Notes under the pieces: generated by a model
What the model was told of the DNA's origin: nothing
The model's input: only the letters and a program-made list of their open reading frames with translations
Database searches by the model: none
DNA from: Bacillota bacterium
GTDB taxonomy: Bacteria; Bacillota; Sulfobacillia; Sulfobacillales; JAIMBI01
Length of the DNA stretch: 64,000 nucleotides
Assembly: GCA_021846565.1 (NCBI GenBank)
Contig: JAJZWS010000009.1
Span: 1 to 64,000 of the forward strand
Direction of reading: 5' to 3'
Shown here: piece by piece, positions 1 through 7,787 of the stretch
Position numbering within the stretch: the first letter of the stretch is position 1
Layout of the letters: each line of letters opens with the position of its first letter
Made by a program: the position numbers and the translations under genes

Positions 1-258
1 CCGCGACCAGGCGAGGTGCCCACGGCGCTCCGGGTCACACTCTTACGCGGCCTCGCAAGACCACAGAGATACCGACCTCCTCACGGGAGCGCCGCTCCTC
101 CTTCGCCATCGACGGCCCGGAGCCCTGTTTTTCATGGGGCGGGGTGCAGCTCAGCCGCATGGGGAACTCTTATCGGAAATACCGGCCCGGCGGCGAGAGA
201 CTGGGCACCAGGCACGCAGAACGGCGACTACCACTAATGGCGGACCCGTGCATGTGTG

Positions 259-525
259 TGGTGGCCGCTGTTGAGCCCTCTGCCCAAGTTGCCGCGCCAG
301 CATCCGGGCATGCAGATGCTGTACATTACGCTGAGCGGGCTGCCGATGCTGGGATTGTTTGCGCCGCTGGCGCTGGACACGTCCCCGTACTACACGTAGT
401 ACGCCCACGCGCCCCGCCTGTTCGGCCTCACGCAGGTTGCTGACCAGCAGTTGGGCGCGGTGATCATGCTGGCCGGGGCCCACATCCCCGCGACTTTGCT
501 CAGTGGGTTCGACGCGAAAAGGTGG
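259..525 (+). pseudogene. Relic of ctaG (caa3-type cytochrome oxidase assembly factor)
   Basis: One forward frame reads as the middle of a CtaG-family membrane protein: segments such as PLPKLPRQHPGMQMLY, then YAHAPRLFGL and ADQQLGAVIM, match the family's conserved loop and helix around the AHAPRxxGL and DQQxGGxIM blocks. The frame is cut by a TAG at 397-399, where a Tyr codon would be expected just before AHAPR. Homology disappears after about 525, and no upstream start or N-terminal helices are visible. CtaG proteins are membrane factors for copper-dependent assembly of caa3 oxidase. Stop, lost ends and lack of a ribosome binding site make this a fragment, not a gene. The family call is from memory of the motifs. 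Confidence 0.6.
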
Positions 526-766
526 GCGTCATCGGTCCACGTCCCGACCGACCGCGCCCGGGATATGTTCCGGGTGGGCCCCCCGCGGCGGACCACTCGG
601 CGTCGCCGACGGAGACGGCCGCCCGCGTATGATGGGCGCTGCGGGGGCCACGCACTGATCCTGGTGCCCCCAGCGTGACCGCCACGGCCCCAACACCGCA
701 ACCGACGGCCGCACCCTGTATCACTCGGTTGCCGCGGAGTTCCACGTTCGCCCGGGTCTCTGCGTC
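526..766. other. No recognisable gene
   Basis: Between the ctaG relic and the stop of the thioredoxin-like gene no frame gives a recognisable protein, and no RNA gene or clear hairpin with a T-run was seen. Bases 1-258 are likewise without a supported gene. These stretches are probably decayed sequence belonging to the same lost locus. Confidence 0.4.
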
Positions 767-1339
767 TTACTTGTCGATGAACGACGCCCGGCTCCACCAC
801 GTGCTCTCGGGGTAGCGGGCCTTTAACATCTGCCAACGGCTGATGAACTGGTCGCGGTCACCATGGCGCAGTGCCGCCACGCCCGCCCAGTACAGCGCCT
901 CCGGGGCTGCGTGCCGATGGCCCCCCTCCCCCACCGCGTCAAAGGCCGCGCGGGCTTCGGCGAACTCTGCATGCAAGAGATGCGCCTGTCCCTCTGCCAA
1001 GCGAACGCCCGCCATAAAATGCTCGGGCTCCAGGTAGCCGATCTCCCGGCGCACTTCGATGCCATGGTGGTCCAGCCACACCAAGGTGGGCGTCCACACT
1101 TGGCGAAACTCGCGCATCAACTGACGGGTTGCCTGGTCCGGGTCTGCCGTGTTGATTTGCACGGCCACCGTCCGCTCGTTTAGGGTCTCGGCCACGCCCG
1201 GGTTTGGATACGTCACGGCATCCATCTTGGCGCAGCCCCCTCACCCCGGGGTCTTGACGAAGCCCATCAACAACAGCTTCCGCCGCTCCGCCGCCAAACT
1301 CATCGCGCCCGTGTAGGCCGGTTGCCATATAACGGCCAT
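767..1339 (-). CDS. Thioredoxin-like protein with UGA at the first active-site Cys position (candidate selenoprotein)
   Basis: Starting at ATG 1339, behind an excellent ribosome binding site (AGAGGAGGG, 9 nt spacing), the frame codes a thioredoxin fold: a beta strand KLLLMGFVKTPG, then codon 33 = TGA (1243-1241), then GGC-AKMDAVTY. In relatives this stretch is C-x-x-C-K-M, so the TGA sits exactly at the first redox Cys, giving U-G-G-C if read as selenocysteine. Downstream the fold continues intact: a cis-Pro near residue 84 (WTPTLVWLD) and a TPR-like C-terminal helical region ending at TAA/TAG 767. No other stop or frameshift occurs in 190 codons. A 6-bp hairpin lies 18-35 nt after the TGA. 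The alternative is a single nonsense mutation; the next ATG (1225) would remove the active site and has no good ribosome binding site. Likely role is a cytoplasmic or tethered disulfide reductase. Confidence 0.6.
1206..1223 (-). promoter_or_regulatory. Hairpin just downstream of in-frame TGA (possible bacterial SECIS)
   Basis: On the minus-strand transcript, GGAUGC-CGUGAC-GUAUCC forms six base pairs (one G-U) with a six-base loop. The loop begins 24 nt after the UGA at 1243-1241 and carries G as its second base. Published descriptions of bacterial SECIS elements ask for an apical loop about 16-37 nt from the UGA with a G in the first two loop positions, which this meets. Short hairpins like this arise by chance in GC-rich DNA. 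Confidence 0.35.
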
Positions 1340-1396
1340 GAGAGCATTCCCTCCTCTGCCTATGTCACATCCCACCGCTCCAAAGGTCTCGCGTAG

Positions 1397-1426
1397 AGTA
1401 TACCTAGTATACCTGGTGCCGGTCAG
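1397..1426 (-). promoter_or_regulatory. Promoter for the thioredoxin-like gene, with tandem GTATAC motifs
   Basis: Reading the minus strand, CTGACC (1426-1421), an 18-nt spacer and TATACT (1402-1397) form a sigma-A-like promoter 58 nt upstream of the start. A second TATACT lies 9 nt further upstream, because GTATAC is repeated at 1398-1403 and 1407-1412. The doubled motif between divergent genes may also be an operator for the adjacent XRE regulator (inference). Confidence 0.4.
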
Positions 1427-1549
1427 TTCATCGAGGTTCCTTGGACGCCCGCTGTCTACAGGCAACCACCGGGCCGTGCAGGCACCCCGGCCCAGATCGT
1501 ACAATGAGACGCCAGGTCGGCCGAAGTTTGCGCGGAGGAGGCGCCGGGG

Positions 1550-2353
1550 TTGCGGATCGGTGAGCGGATTCGGACGTGGCGCACGGCCCACGATATGTCC
1601 CAAGTGCACCTCGCCAACTGCGTCGGCCTGTCTCAGCGACAAATTTCTCGCATCGAGCGCGACGACTTCGCCACCTTGCGACGGGAAACCCTGGTCCGCA
1701 TCGCGGAGGCGCTCGAGACGCCGGTGGCGTCGGGCGAGGTGAACGTGTGGCTTGCGCACTGTGGCTACGCACCGTTGGTGCGGCCCGGACTGCCTCTGCC
1801 CCCTCCCCTGCGATCGATGCCATGCGACCCCGCTGCCCGCTTCGTCTTCGATCCCAGCGGCGCGCTGTTGTCCACCAATCCGGTGGGCCAGCACTTGGTG
1901 GGGCAGTTCCTAGAGCGATGGGACCAGTTCAACCTCCTGGACTTCACATTGGCCGGGACCGTGGGACTCTCTGCGGGCGATCGAGACCGGCTGTGGTACT
2001 GGACGGTGCTGGGCGCGCTGTCCGCACCACCCGAACTTTGGGCACTTGCGGTGCGCGCTCAAATTGAGCGGGCGTGGCAGCAACCGCTGGAGACGGTGTG
2101 GCTGGCCCTGCAGGGGGCGGTGGGCATCCCCGGGTACTGGGAGGCGCCCCTGACCGTGCATTTCGGCAAGACGGCACTCTATTTCATGCCCACGACCCAG
2201 GCGTACCCGTTGCGCCCCGATCTGCAGCTCTTATACCTCACAGCCGCCGATGCCCCTACCCTGGCCTGGTGCCAAGAGCGTGCCGCCTCCGCTGCCGAAC
2301 CTCGACGGCACGGCCAGCCCCTCGGTGCAGGCCATCTGCCGCCCAATCGCTAA
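1550..2353 (+). CDS. XRE-family transcriptional regulator
   Basis: The start is TTG 1550, placed by GGAGGAGG at 1533-1540. The first ~60 residues form a helix-turn-helix of the XRE/Cro type: RIRTWRTAHDMSQVHLANCV, then GLSQRQISRIERDD as recognition helix, then a conserved ETLVRIAEAL helix. The remaining ~200 residues look like the MmyB-type ligand-binding (PAS-like) domain often joined to such HTHs, with the DPSGALLSTNPVGQ and LLDFTL segments. It is divergent from the thioredoxin-like gene, sharing a 210-bp intergenic region, and lies 150 bp upstream of the succinate dehydrogenase operon, so either could be a target. No ligand can be predicted from sequence. Confidence 0.75.
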   Translation: MRIGERIRTWRTAHDMSQVHLANCVGLSQRQISRIERDDFATLRRETLVRIAEALETPVASGEVNVWLAHCGYAPLVRPGLPLPPPLRSMPCDPAARFVFDPSGALLSTNPVGQHLVGQFLERWDQFNLLDFTLAGTVGLSAGDRDRLWYWTVLGALSAPPELWALAVRAQIERAWQQPLETVWLALQGAVGIPGYWEAPLTVHFGKTALYFMPTTQAYPLRPDLQLLYLTAADAPTLAWCQERAASAAEPRRHGQPLGAGHLPPNR

Positions 2354-2502
2354 AAGCGGTACAATCCATCGGGACGGATCATTAAGGGCACATCATTGGG
2401 GTGCAGGTTTCGGCGTGCCGTGGGCCTCGACAGGCCACGCGCGCAACCATCTTCCGTCTGTCGGGGCGGGGGATGAGCAACCAGGGGATGGAGTGGTTCG
2501 CG

Positions 2503-4191
2503 ATGATTTACAAACACGACGTCCTGGTCGTGGGTGCGGGGCTGGCCGGCATGCGCGCCGCCATCGAAGCGCACAACCAGGGCGTGGACGTGGCTATTGT
2601 GTCGAAAGTATATCCGGTGCGGAGTCATTCCAATGCCGCCCAGGGCGGCATTAATGCCGCATTGGGCGAAGGCGACACCTGGGAGTCGCATGGGTACGAC
2701 ACGGTCAAGGGCAGCGACTACCTGGGCGACCAAGACGCCATTGAGATTCTGGCTCGTGAGGCCCCTGCCGCCGTGCTGGAGTTGGAGCACTGGGGCGTCA
2801 ACTTCAGCCGCGACGAGACCGGGCACCTGGGCACCCGCAACTTTGGCGGCGCCTCCCAGGCACGCACTTTTTTTGTGGCCGACATTACGGGTCAGGCCTT
2901 GCTGCAGGTCATGTTTGAACAGCTGGTGCGCGTGGGTGTGCGCATGTACAACGAATGGTTTGTCACCCGCCTGATTGAATCCGAGGGGGTCGTCCGCGGC
3001 ATTGTGGGCATGGACATCCGTTCGGGCCAGCTGCACGCGATCCAGGCCAACGCGGTGGTGCTGGCCACGGGCGGCATGGGCCGGGTCTTTGAACCGTCCA
3101 CCAACGCCCTCATCAATACCGGCGACGGCATGGCGATCGCCTACCGGGCCGGTGCCCGCCTGATGGACATGGAGATGATGCAGTACCACCCCACCACCCT
3201 GAAGGGGTCGGGGGCCCTCTTGACCGAAGGGGCGCGCGGCGAGGGCGCTTACCTGCTCAACTCCGAGGGAGACCGATTCATGAAGAAGTACGCCCCCAAC
3301 AAGCTCGAGCTGGCGAGCCGTGACGTCGTGTCGCGGGCCGAACAGACCGAGATCAACGAAGGCCGCGGCATCGAGAACTGCGTGCTGCTGGACTGTCGGC
3401 ATTTGGGCAAGGACCTCATCATGCGGAAGCTGGGACAGATTCATGAGCTGGCCCTGGAACTGGCGGGCGTCGACATCGTGCAGGAGCCCGTGCCCGTTCG
3501 CCCCGGGTTTCACTACCCGATGGGCGGCATCAAGACCGACGTGGACGGCAAAACCACGCTGGACGGTCTGTACGCCGCCGGCGAATGCGCGTGCGTCAGC
3601 ATTCACGGGGGGAATCGGCTGGGCGCCAACTCCCTCTTGGACACGGTGATTTTTGGCCGGCGCGCGGGCGCGGCCGCCTCGGAGCACAGCCGTGCCCTCC
3701 CCTCCCCCGCTGACAGTTTTCCCCTCGGCGAGACCGCCCTGCAGCAGGAAACTGAGCGCATTCGGGCTCTGTTAGACCGCCCCTCCGTGGGAGAGCTGGC
3801 CGCCAAAGTGCGCTGGGACATGGGCGTCAACATGGTGAAGCACTGTGGGGTGTTCCGCGAGGCGGGCGGGCTTACGGAGATGGGGGATTTGCTGCACAGC
3901 CTTCAGGATCGCGCCACCCGGGTGCATGTGGGCGACAAAGGACGGGTGTTCAACACGAATCTGACGTCGGTGCTGGAACTTCAGTTCATGTTGGACCTGG
4001 CCGTGGCGGTACAGGTGACGGCGTTGACCCGCACCGAGAGTCGGGGGGCGCACACACGCACCGACTACCCGGAACGCGACGACGAGCACTGGCTGAAACA
4101 CATTCAGCTGCAGTACCGCCCGGAGGGTCCCGAGATTCACTTCACCCCGGTCACCATGACGCGTTGGGAGCCGCAGGTTCGGTCCTACTAG
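2503..4191 (+). CDS. sdhA: Succinate dehydrogenase/fumarate reductase flavoprotein subunit
   Basis: Catalytic subunit that interconverts succinate and fumarate with covalently bound FAD. Visible features: the dinucleotide motif GAGLAG (11-16), the FAD-attachment His42 in [12 protein letters not shown], the substrate loop [11 protein letters not shown], the [13 protein letters not shown] block, and the C-terminal FAD contact [13 protein letters not shown]. At 562 residues it is of normal length. The start is put at ATG 2503, preceded by GGAG at 9 nt; ATG 2473 would add ten residues and has no better site. TACAAT at 2360-2365 is a possible -10 box. It is first in a three-gene operon whose other members show the enzyme to be the non-classical type E. 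Confidence 0.95.
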   Translation: MIYKHDVLVVGAGLAGMRAAIEAHNQGVDVAIVSKVYPVRSHSNAAQGGINAALGEGDTWESHGYDTVKGSDYLGDQDAIEILAREAPAAVLELEHWGVNFSRDETGHLGTRNFGGASQARTFFVADITGQALLQVMFEQLVRVGVRMYNEWFVTRLIESEGVVRGIVGMDIRSGQLHAIQANAVVLATGGMGRVFEPSTNALINTGDGMAIAYRAGARLMDMEMMQYHPTTLKGSGALLTEGARGEGAYLLNSEGDRFMKKYAPNKLELASRDVVSRAEQTEINEGRGIENCVLLDCRHLGKDLIMRKLGQIHELALELAGVDIVQEPVPVRPGFHYPMGGIKTDVDGKTTLDGLYAAGECACVSIHGGNRLGANSLLDTVIFGRRAGAAASEHSRALPSPADSFPLGETALQQETERIRALLDRPSVGELAAKVRWDMGVNMVKHCGVFREAGGLTEMGDLLHSLQDRATRVHVGDKGRVFNTNLTSVLELQFMLDLAVAVQVTALTRTESRGAHTRTDYPERDDEHWLKHIQLQYRPEGPEIHFTPVTMTRWEPQVRSY

Positions 4192-4229
4192 CTCCGAAGT
4201 CCGACCAAGAAGGAGGCGCTGATCCCCCG

Positions 4230-5216
4230 ATGGACGTTCAACTAAAAGTGCGGCGCCAGAATCCGGAAGCCGAGGGCGAACCGTATTGGAAAGAATACGC
4301 GCTGGCGGTGCCGAACCATTTCACGCTCCTGGATGCGCTGATTCAGGTCCGCGAAGAAGTGGACGAAACCTTGTCGCTCCGGTGCTCCTGCCGCAGCCAC
4401 ATCTGTGGGTCGTGCGGCATGCGGGTCAACGGCCACGCCAACCTGGCGTGCAAAACCAAGCTGTCGGACCTCCACACGGACACCGTGACCGTGGAGCCGA
4501 TGGGCAACATGCCGGTGATTAAAGACCTGGTGGTGGACCTGGAGCCGTTTTGGAAAAAGCTGTACAGCATCGATCCGTATCTGCAGCCGGCGGGTGAGGT
4601 TCCCGAGCGCGAGTATGTGGTGCCCGCGGACAGCATGCTCCACTTGGACGGCGTGGTGAACTGCATCATGTGTGGGGCCTGCGTCTCCGATTGCGAGTCG
4701 CTCTCGGTAAACCCGATTTTCATCGGCCCCACGGCGTTCGCCAAAGAGTACCGCTTCGTGATGGACCCCCGCGACGCCGCCGACACGCAGCGCCTCATGC
4801 AGATGAACGGCCCGGGCGGCGTGTGGGACTGCACACACTGCTTTAAATGCGTCGAAGTGTGCCCGAAGGACGTGGCGCCGATGGACCGCATCATGGCGAT
4901 GCGCAAGATGCTGGTTGACGACGGCGTAGCCGAAAAGCACAACGGGGCACGCCGCCAGAAGGCATTCACCGACATCGTGGGCCACTATGGCCGCCTCGAC
5001 GAGACGCGCTATCTGATGAAGAGCGTCACAATGCTGGAGCTGGCAGGCTACGCCAAAGTGGGGCTCCGGTCCATGACGCATGGTAAACTGCCCCCCCTGC
5101 TGCCCCATCGCATACCGGATGCCGCGCGCATCCGCCGCATCTTTGAGCGCACCCGGTCCACCTACCGGCGCCGCTTCAAACTGCATCAACAAGCCCAGGA
5201 GGGATCGCGGGTATGA
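4230..5216 (+). CDS. sdhB: Succinate dehydrogenase iron-sulfur subunit, type-E cluster pattern
   Basis: Electron-transfer subunit of 328 residues. The N-terminal plant-type ferredoxin domain has C54-x4-C59-x2-C62-x11-C74 for a [2Fe-2S] cluster. The C-terminal domain carries two complete C-x2-C-x2-C-x3-C motifs: C145, C148, C151, C155 and C201, C204, C207, C211-Pro. In classical SdhB the second motif is C-x5-C-x3-C and holds a [3Fe-4S] cluster; the extra C204 predicts a second [4Fe-4S] cluster, as in archaeal type-E enzymes. The start at ATG 4230 follows AAGGAGG (spacing about 14). Its stop overlaps the next start as GTATGA, implying translational coupling. Confidence 0.93.
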   Translation: MDVQLKVRRQNPEAEGEPYWKEYALAVPNHFTLLDALIQVREEVDETLSLRCSCRSHICGSCGMRVNGHANLACKTKLSDLHTDTVTVEPMGNMPVIKDLVVDLEPFWKKLYSIDPYLQPAGEVPEREYVVPADSMLHLDGVVNCIMCGACVSDCESLSVNPIFIGPTAFAKEYRFVMDPRDAADTQRLMQMNGPGGVWDCTHCFKCVEVCPKDVAPMDRIMAMRKMLVDDGVAEKHNGARRQKAFTDIVGHYGRLDETRYLMKSVTMLELAGYAKVGLRSMTHGKLPPLLPHRIPDAARIRRIFERTRSTYRRRFKLHQQAQEGSRV

Positions 5217-6097
5217 CGACATACGCATTCTACCCCGGCTGTGTCGCCAAGGGCGGCGCGCCGGAACTGTACCAGTCCATGGTCGCCGTGGGTGAAAAAC
5301 TGGGATTCTCCCTGAGTGAGTTGACCGGCGCCGCCTGTACGGGGGCCGGAGTGATCTCCGAACGGGACCCGCTGGCGGGCGACGTGGTCAACACGCGGAC
5401 CTTTGCCATGGCGGAGCAGTTGGGCCACCCCATCATGACGATTTGCAGCACGTGTACCGGCGTGATGGCTCAGGTGGCGAGCCGGGTCAATCAGGACGAA
5501 GCGTACCGCAGCGAGGTGAACCAGTACCTCACAGACGAGGGCTTGGAATACCGGGGCACGACCGAGGTCAAGCACTTGCTTTGGGTGCTGGTGGAGGACT
5601 ATGGCTTGGACCGCTTGAAGGAGATGGTCGTGCGTCCCCTCGAGGGCGTGCGCCTGGCGCCGTTCTACGGTTGTTACATCGTGCGCCCCTCCTCGTCCGT
5701 GGATCCGCTCACGGCGGGCCGCGAGGGCTACCTGGAGCAGGTCATCGCGACCTTGGGGGCGGACCCGGTCGAAGAGTATCGGGGCAAGGACAAGTGTTGC
5801 GGGTTCCCGCTGCTGGAAACCAACAAGAAAAGCTCTCTGGCGTTGACCGGCAAGCGGCTGGATGAGGCACGCGACGTGTCGGCCGATGCGCTGGTGACGC
5901 CGTGCCCGCTGTGCCACCTGAACCTTGACGGCCAGCAGCCCGACACGCCGAGTGCCACCAGCACCGCCCCCATGCCGATCCTGCATCTCCCGCAGGCCAT
6001 TGGGCTGGCCCTCGGGATTGCCCCGGAGCGGCTGGGCCTCGGGCGTCACATCATCGACACCAAAGGCTTCATGGGCAAGCTGGCGGTGGCCGGATAA
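5213..6097 (+). CDS. CCG-domain subunit of type-E succinate dehydrogenase (HdrB-like)
   Basis: A 294-residue protein with two cysteine-rich CCG domains of the kind found in heterodisulfide reductase subunit B and in the SdhE/SdhC subunit of type-E succinate dehydrogenases. Domain 1 has C10, C42 and C78-x2-C81, but its CCG is reduced to A-C-TG. Domain 2 is complete: C154, C195-C196-G and C231-x2-C234. In type-E enzymes this subunit replaces the haem-b membrane anchor. No transmembrane helix is evident here, and no cytochrome b gene follows: after the stop comes a terminator and an unrelated toxin-antitoxin pair. Quinone as electron acceptor is inferred from the family. Confidence 0.85.
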   Translation: MTTYAFYPGCVAKGGAPELYQSMVAVGEKLGFSLSELTGAACTGAGVISERDPLAGDVVNTRTFAMAEQLGHPIMTICSTCTGVMAQVASRVNQDEAYRSEVNQYLTDEGLEYRGTTEVKHLLWVLVEDYGLDRLKEMVVRPLEGVRLAPFYGCYIVRPSSSVDPLTAGREGYLEQVIATLGADPVEEYRGKDKCCGFPLLETNKKSSLALTGKRLDEARDVSADALVTPCPLCHLNLDGQQPDTPSATSTAPMPILHLPQAIGLALGIAPERLGLGRHIIDTKGFMGKLAVAG

Positions 6098-6110
6098 CCT
6101 CTTCCCGCGC

Positions 6111-6156
6111 GCGCCACGACCAACGGCAGATTGGTCGTGGCGCTTCGTTTGTTTTT
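6111..6156 (+). terminator. Intrinsic terminator after the sdh operon
   Basis: GCGCCACGACCAA (6111-6123) pairs perfectly with TTGGTCGTGGCGC (6131-6143) around a 7-nt loop, and the stem is followed by TTCGTTTGTTTTT. This is a textbook Rho-independent terminator, 14 bp after the CCG-subunit stop. Confidence 0.93.
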
Positions 6157-6183
6157 GGGCTCCTCGTCTGCCTACCGAAGTGA

Positions 6184-6205
6184 CTGCACATTGCATGCTG
6201 TGCAG
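6184..6205. promoter_or_regulatory. Inverted repeat upstream of toxin-antitoxin pair
   Basis: CTGCACA (6184-6190) and TGTGCAG (6199-6205) flank the 8-bp TTGCATGC, itself nearly palindromic. It lies 60 bp before the antitoxin start. Antitoxins with ribbon-helix-helix domains usually repress their own promoters through such repeats, so this is a plausible autoregulatory operator (inference). Confidence 0.4.
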
Positions 6206-6265
6206 CCTCGAGTTCGCTGGCACTCCGTTACATGGGATCCTACATTCGTTGCACGAGGTGAAGCC

Positions 6266-6523
6266 ATGGGACAGTTGACCATCCGAAGCGTGCCAGACGA
6301 TGTTGTGCACGCGCTCCGGGCCAAGGCGGGTCGCCGCCGTACCAGCCGCAACGCGGTCGTGCGTCAGGCCCTCGTCGACCATGTGGAACGACAGCGCCGC
6401 CTGATAGACCTCCAGGCCTGGTTGCCCCAGTTGCACGCCGTCCGCCACGACATTCTCGCCGGCCACACGATGGAGCCCACCACAGACAGCACGTCCCTGA
6501 TCCGGGAGGACCGGTCGCGGTGA
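6266..6523 (+). CDS. FitA/VapB-like ribbon-helix-helix antitoxin
   Basis: An 85-residue protein beginning MGQLTIRSVPDDVVHALR, the typical strand and first helix of the FitA-type ribbon-helix-helix family, followed by a second helix (TSRNAVVRQALVDHV). The C-terminal half would wrap the toxin. ATG 6266 is preceded by GAGGTG at 6 nt. Directly followed by a PIN-domain gene, which fixes the role: DNA-binding antitoxin that neutralises the partner and represses the operon. Confidence 0.8.
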   Translation: MGQLTIRSVPDDVVHALRAKAGRRRTSRNAVVRQALVDHVERQRRLIDLQAWLPQLHAVRHDILAGHTMEPTTDSTSLIREDRSR

Positions 6524-6527
6524 CCGC

Positions 6528-6986
6528 GTGAGGCCTGCCAGCGGACCAGCCATGGTGCTCGATGCCTCGTGTGGGGTGAAATGGGCCCTGCCTGAGGTGG
6601 GATCGGGTTCCGCCCGTGAATTGGCGGCCGCCTACGCGTCGGGCTCAGTCGCTCTGTGGGCTCCTGACCTCTACGTGGTCGAGGCAACGACCATCGTGTG
6701 GAACAAATGGTGCCTTCTCCACGAGCTGACGCCGGAGGATGCGTCCCGCGCGCTCGACACCTTGCTGGCCACCCTGCCCGAACTGCCCCCGTCGTCCACC
6801 TTGGCGGCTCAGGCCCTCCAGCTGGGACTCAAGCTCGGCGTCTCCACATATGACGCCCTGTATGCAGCGCTGGCGTTGCAGTTAGGTTGCCCCTTGGTTA
6901 CCGAGGACCAGCGACTGTTGGAGCGCGCCGCGCCGGTCCTGGGCCGCCTGTTTCCGCTCTCAGAGGCCGTGGCGCGGATAGGGTAA
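6528..6986 (+). CDS. PIN-domain ribonuclease toxin (VapC-like)
   Basis: VapC-family toxin, a Mg2+-dependent RNase. Visible acidic site residues: Asp in VLDASCGVKWALPE, Glu in WAPDLYVVEATT, Asp in STYDALYAALALQLG and Asp in VTEDQRLL, all in the family order. The start is uncertain: GTG 6528 sits 4 nt after the antitoxin stop with GGGAGGA 17 nt upstream, whereas ATG 6552 (MVLDAS) fits the family N-terminus better but has no ribosome binding site of its own. Translation is probably coupled to the antitoxin. Confidence 0.8.
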   Translation: MRPASGPAMVLDASCGVKWALPEVGSGSARELAAAYASGSVALWAPDLYVVEATTIVWNKWCLLHELTPEDASRALDTLLATLPELPPSSTLAAQALQLGLKLGVSTYDALYAALALQLGCPLVTEDQRLLERAAPVLGRLFPLSEAVARIG

Positions 6987-6992
6987 GTCGCT

Positions 6993-7277
6993 TTACCGCG
7001 GGGAAGGAGCCGACTGACCGTCGCGAACCAGAGACGTTCCCACGGCCACCGCTAAGAGGGCGAATCCCGTCGCACCCCAGTACCAGGTCATCCCGGCGAC
7101 CGTTTCGTAGTGCGCTAAGAGGGCCGCTCCCGCCACATAGGCGATTTGCTGCCAGTGCGGCCACTGCCGCCCGTGGCGCGCGCCCCAGTACAACCACAAC
7201 CCCCCCGCCAGGATCACCCCGCCATCGTGGAGCCAGTACGGCTCCTGGTACAAGAGCGTATGCAACGCCTGCAGCAT
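6993..7277 (-). CDS. Small membrane protein of unknown function
   Basis: A 94-residue protein with about three hydrophobic helices (GGVILAGGLWLYWG, IAYVAGAALLA, YWGATGFALLAVAVGTSLV). The start at ATG 7277 follows GGGGG at about 6 nt; ATG 7313 would add twelve polar residues. It lies between the toxin gene, ending 7 bp away on the other strand, and the divergent Fe-S carrier gene. I do not recognise the family. Confidence 0.5.
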   Translation of the reverse strand: MLQALHTLLYQEPYWLHDGGVILAGGLWLYWGARHGRQWPHWQQIAYVAGAALLAHYETVAGMTWYWGATGFALLAVAVGTSLVRDGQSAPSPR

Positions 7278-7290
7278 CGCGATCCCCCCG

Positions 7291-7318
7291 TTGCGTCCAC
7301 CATCTCTCATGGTATCAT
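7291..7318 (+). promoter_or_regulatory. Promoter of the HesB/IscA-like gene
   Basis: TTGCGT (7291-7296) and TATCAT (7313-7318), 16 nt apart, resemble a sigma-A promoter 85 bp upstream of the Fe-S carrier start. Confidence 0.45.
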
Positions 7319-7402
7319 AGCACCGAAGTGCACGACGCTTTTGGACGGGCGGTCCCACGTGATGTGAGGCGGCCTGGACAGGCTCCAAAGGGAGGCGAGA
7401 CC

Positions 7403-7711
7403 ATGTCCATCGCACTGACCGTCACGCCGGCCGCGGAGCGCGCCTTCGGCGATTTGGCGGAAGACCGCGGAGCCACGCTGGTTCGGGTGTGGGCCGGCCA
7501 AGCCTGTGGATGCGGGCGAATTGGGTACAAGATGGCCCTCGAGGACGAAGCCAACAGCGAGGACGCCCTCATTCCGGCGGGTGTCATCAAGCTGGTGGTG
7601 AGCCCGGACTCGGCCCCTCATCTTGAGGGGGGGATCATCGACTACAGCGAGGATCCCATGTACGCGGGATTTACCATCAACAATCCCAACGCACAGTCGG
7701 GTTGTGGCTGA
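7403..7711 (+). CDS. HesB/IscA-like A-type iron-sulfur carrier
   Basis: A 102-residue protein of the HesB/IscA fold: MSIALTVTPAAERAF opening, then the strand-rich middle with LVVSPDSAPHLEGGIIDY, and a Cys-containing tail. A-type carriers hold a cluster through one Cys in the first half and CxC at the C-terminus. Here the first half has C35 and C37 (ACGCG) while the tail is SGCG, so one tail Cys is replaced by Ser. That may be a divergent subfamily with another role. GGGAGG at 7 nt supports ATG 7403. It is single-gene, bounded by its own promoter and terminator. Confidence 0.75.
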   Translation: MSIALTVTPAAERAFGDLAEDRGATLVRVWAGQACGCGRIGYKMALEDEANSEDALIPAGVIKLVVSPDSAPHLEGGIIDYSEDPMYAGFTINNPNAQSGCG

Positions 7712-7747
7712 GGGCACTGACCAACTGGTCGGTCGACCGGTGTTGTG

Positions 7748-7779
7748 GCGGCGGTTCGGAAGAACCGCCGCTTTCGCTT
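7748..7779 (+). terminator. Intrinsic terminator after HesB-like gene
   Basis: GCGGCGGTTC (7748-7757), GNRA-type loop GGAA, GAACCGCCGC (7762-7771), then TTTCGCTT. It is a ten-pair stem with a moderate T-tract, directly before the end of the convergent flippase gene. Confidence 0.85.
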
Positions 7780-7787
7780 GTCCGCGG

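Noticed and set aside
767-1225. Thioredoxin-like gene starting at ATG 1225
   Set aside because: This start lies after the active site and has no good ribosome binding site, while ATG 1339 has an excellent one and the same frame joins through the TGA.
2350-3687. 445-codon minus-strand frame opposite sdhA
   Set aside because: Mirror of sdhA codon usage; no motif and no ribosome binding site.
5186-6553. 455-codon minus-strand frame opposite the CCG subunit and antitoxin
   Set aside because: Runs across a terminator and parts of several genes on the other strand; composition typical of shadows.
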